From contig JAEOTM010000171.1 in the NCBI GenBank assembly GCA_016839815.1, positions 1 through 63,473 on the forward strand: a stretch of 63,473 nt of DNA, given 5' to 3'. The position numbers were made by a program, and so were the translations under genes. This stretch comes from Candidatus Hodarchaeota archaeon (lineage in GTDB: Archaea; Asgardarchaeota; Heimdallarchaeia; Hodarchaeales; Hodarchaeaceae). Positions 63,290 to 63,473 of this stretch are shown here, piece after piece. Every line of letters starts with the position of its first letter. Within the stretch, counting starts at the first letter, position 1. Under the pieces are notes generated by a model. It searched no databases. It had not been told where the DNA came from and saw nothing but the letters and a program-made list of their open reading frames with translations.

Positions 63290-63428
63290 ACTGGTTTGTA
63301 ATCTCGCAAACAGACGTCTTGTGCTGAAACACGCGCTAAAATATCCTGTGAGATATTGCCGAAAGTTAAGTCAGGCTCCGTTCTGATCTGTACTGTTGTG
63401 CTCGCGCCTACGGGAAAATCGGAAAGCT
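63290..63428 (+). ncRNA. 5S-like RNA segment upstream of the 5S rRNA
   Basis: Plus-strand sequence with several 5S rRNA hallmarks in order: GCTGAAACACGCGC, CCGAAAGTTAAGTC, and TCTGTACTGTTGTG...ACGGGAAAATCGG. These parallel the 5S positions around GAACAC, GGAAGUUAAG and AGUACUG...GGGAA. Unlike normal 5S it has an AATATC-CTGTGA-GATATT hairpin in place of helix III, and I cannot pair its ends as helix I. It may be a divergent 5S copy, a pseudogene or a different RNA. Confidence 0.4.
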
Positions 63429-63473
63429 GAAGGTTCTTCGGCCAAAGGGCCTGAGTCACACCCGGTCTCATTC
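63429..63473 (+). rRNA. rrf: 5S rRNA, 5' part, cut by the window edge
   Basis: The last 45 nt contain CGGCCAAAGGGCCTGAG and CACACCCGGTCTCATTC, which match the 5' half of archaeal 5S rRNA (loop A, helix II, loop B, helix III) up to the point just before CCGAAC. Only the first third is in the window, so the call rests on this segment alone. Confidence 0.6.

Noticed and set aside
63190..63471. 93-codon minus-strand frame at the right edge
   Set aside because: It lies antisense to the TATA box and 5S-like sequence; the protein has no recognisable pattern.
1..63473. CRISPR array or cas genes
   Set aside because: No regularly spaced direct repeats and no Cas protein were seen; the only RNA-guided nuclease candidate is TnpB.

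Overview
The window reads as one stretch of an AT-rich archaeal chromosome. Archaeal signature genes include a tail-less histone, Pelota, Pth2, DnaG-type TOPRIM protein, proteasome alpha subunit, exosome (Rrp4/Rrp41/Rrp42), SBDS, Nob1, aIF5A, LonB, prefoldin beta and CDC48. Small genes that look like eukaryote-type ribosomal proteins eL22 and eL38, a roadblock/LC7 protein and longin-like domains point to an Asgard archaeon, perhaps Heimdallarchaeia-like. That lineage placement is an inference from gene content; no 16S or 23S rRNA lies in the window.

Layout. 0-5.3 kb: a giant anchored surface protein. 5.7-9.4 kb: plus-strand housekeeping genes (TPR protein, CofE, an intron-bearing tRNA-Gly, MoaD-like protein, ornithine carbamoyltransferase, KH-like protein). 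9.4-14 kb: minus-strand membrane protein, site-2 protease, Pelota, Pth2 and uL16/L10e, then a divergent histone. 14.4-20 kb: DnaG, CoaD-type adenylyltransferase, HDAC-family deacetylase and the divergent hypA/hypB pair. 20-27 kb: FtsZ, tRNA-Pro, an AAA ATPase, tRNA G10 methylase, membrane LonB, then three tRNA-Arg genes. 27-34 kb: PflX-like radical SAM protein, a double-SIS hexuloisomerase facing hexulose-phosphate synthase, a lone TnpB insertion, a second radical SAM protein. 33.5-37.2 kb: mostly minus-strand translation and ribosome genes (eL22, eL38, Nob1, NAD kinase, aIF5A). 37.6-44.4 kb: the classical archaeal proteasome-exosome superoperon (PsmA, SBDS, Rrp4, Rrp41, Rrp42, eL43, Brix protein, Pcc1, prefoldin beta, DUF3194-like, thiolase NcsA/TtuA). 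44.4-49 kb: CDC48, aEF1-beta, Zn-ribbon protein, roadblock protein. 49-60.6 kb: accessory region with a pilin-like protein, a membrane-anchored winged-helix regulator, exported proteins, and a convergent pair (polytopic membrane protein and HerA-like ATPase) sharing one longin-like C-terminal domain. 60.8-63.2 kb: thioredoxin reductase, a PTPS-family enzyme and an MptE-like pyrophosphokinase. The right edge enters a promoter followed by 5S-like and 5S rRNA sequence.

The most striking features are: (1) all five tRNA genes contain introns, six in total, every one 28-30 nt, and only one at the canonical 37/38 site; (2) the HerA/membrane-protein pair joined by a shared domain; (3) several structured intergenic segments that look like uncharacterised RNAs; (4) a Pth2 gene whose conserved N-terminus has no standard start codon.
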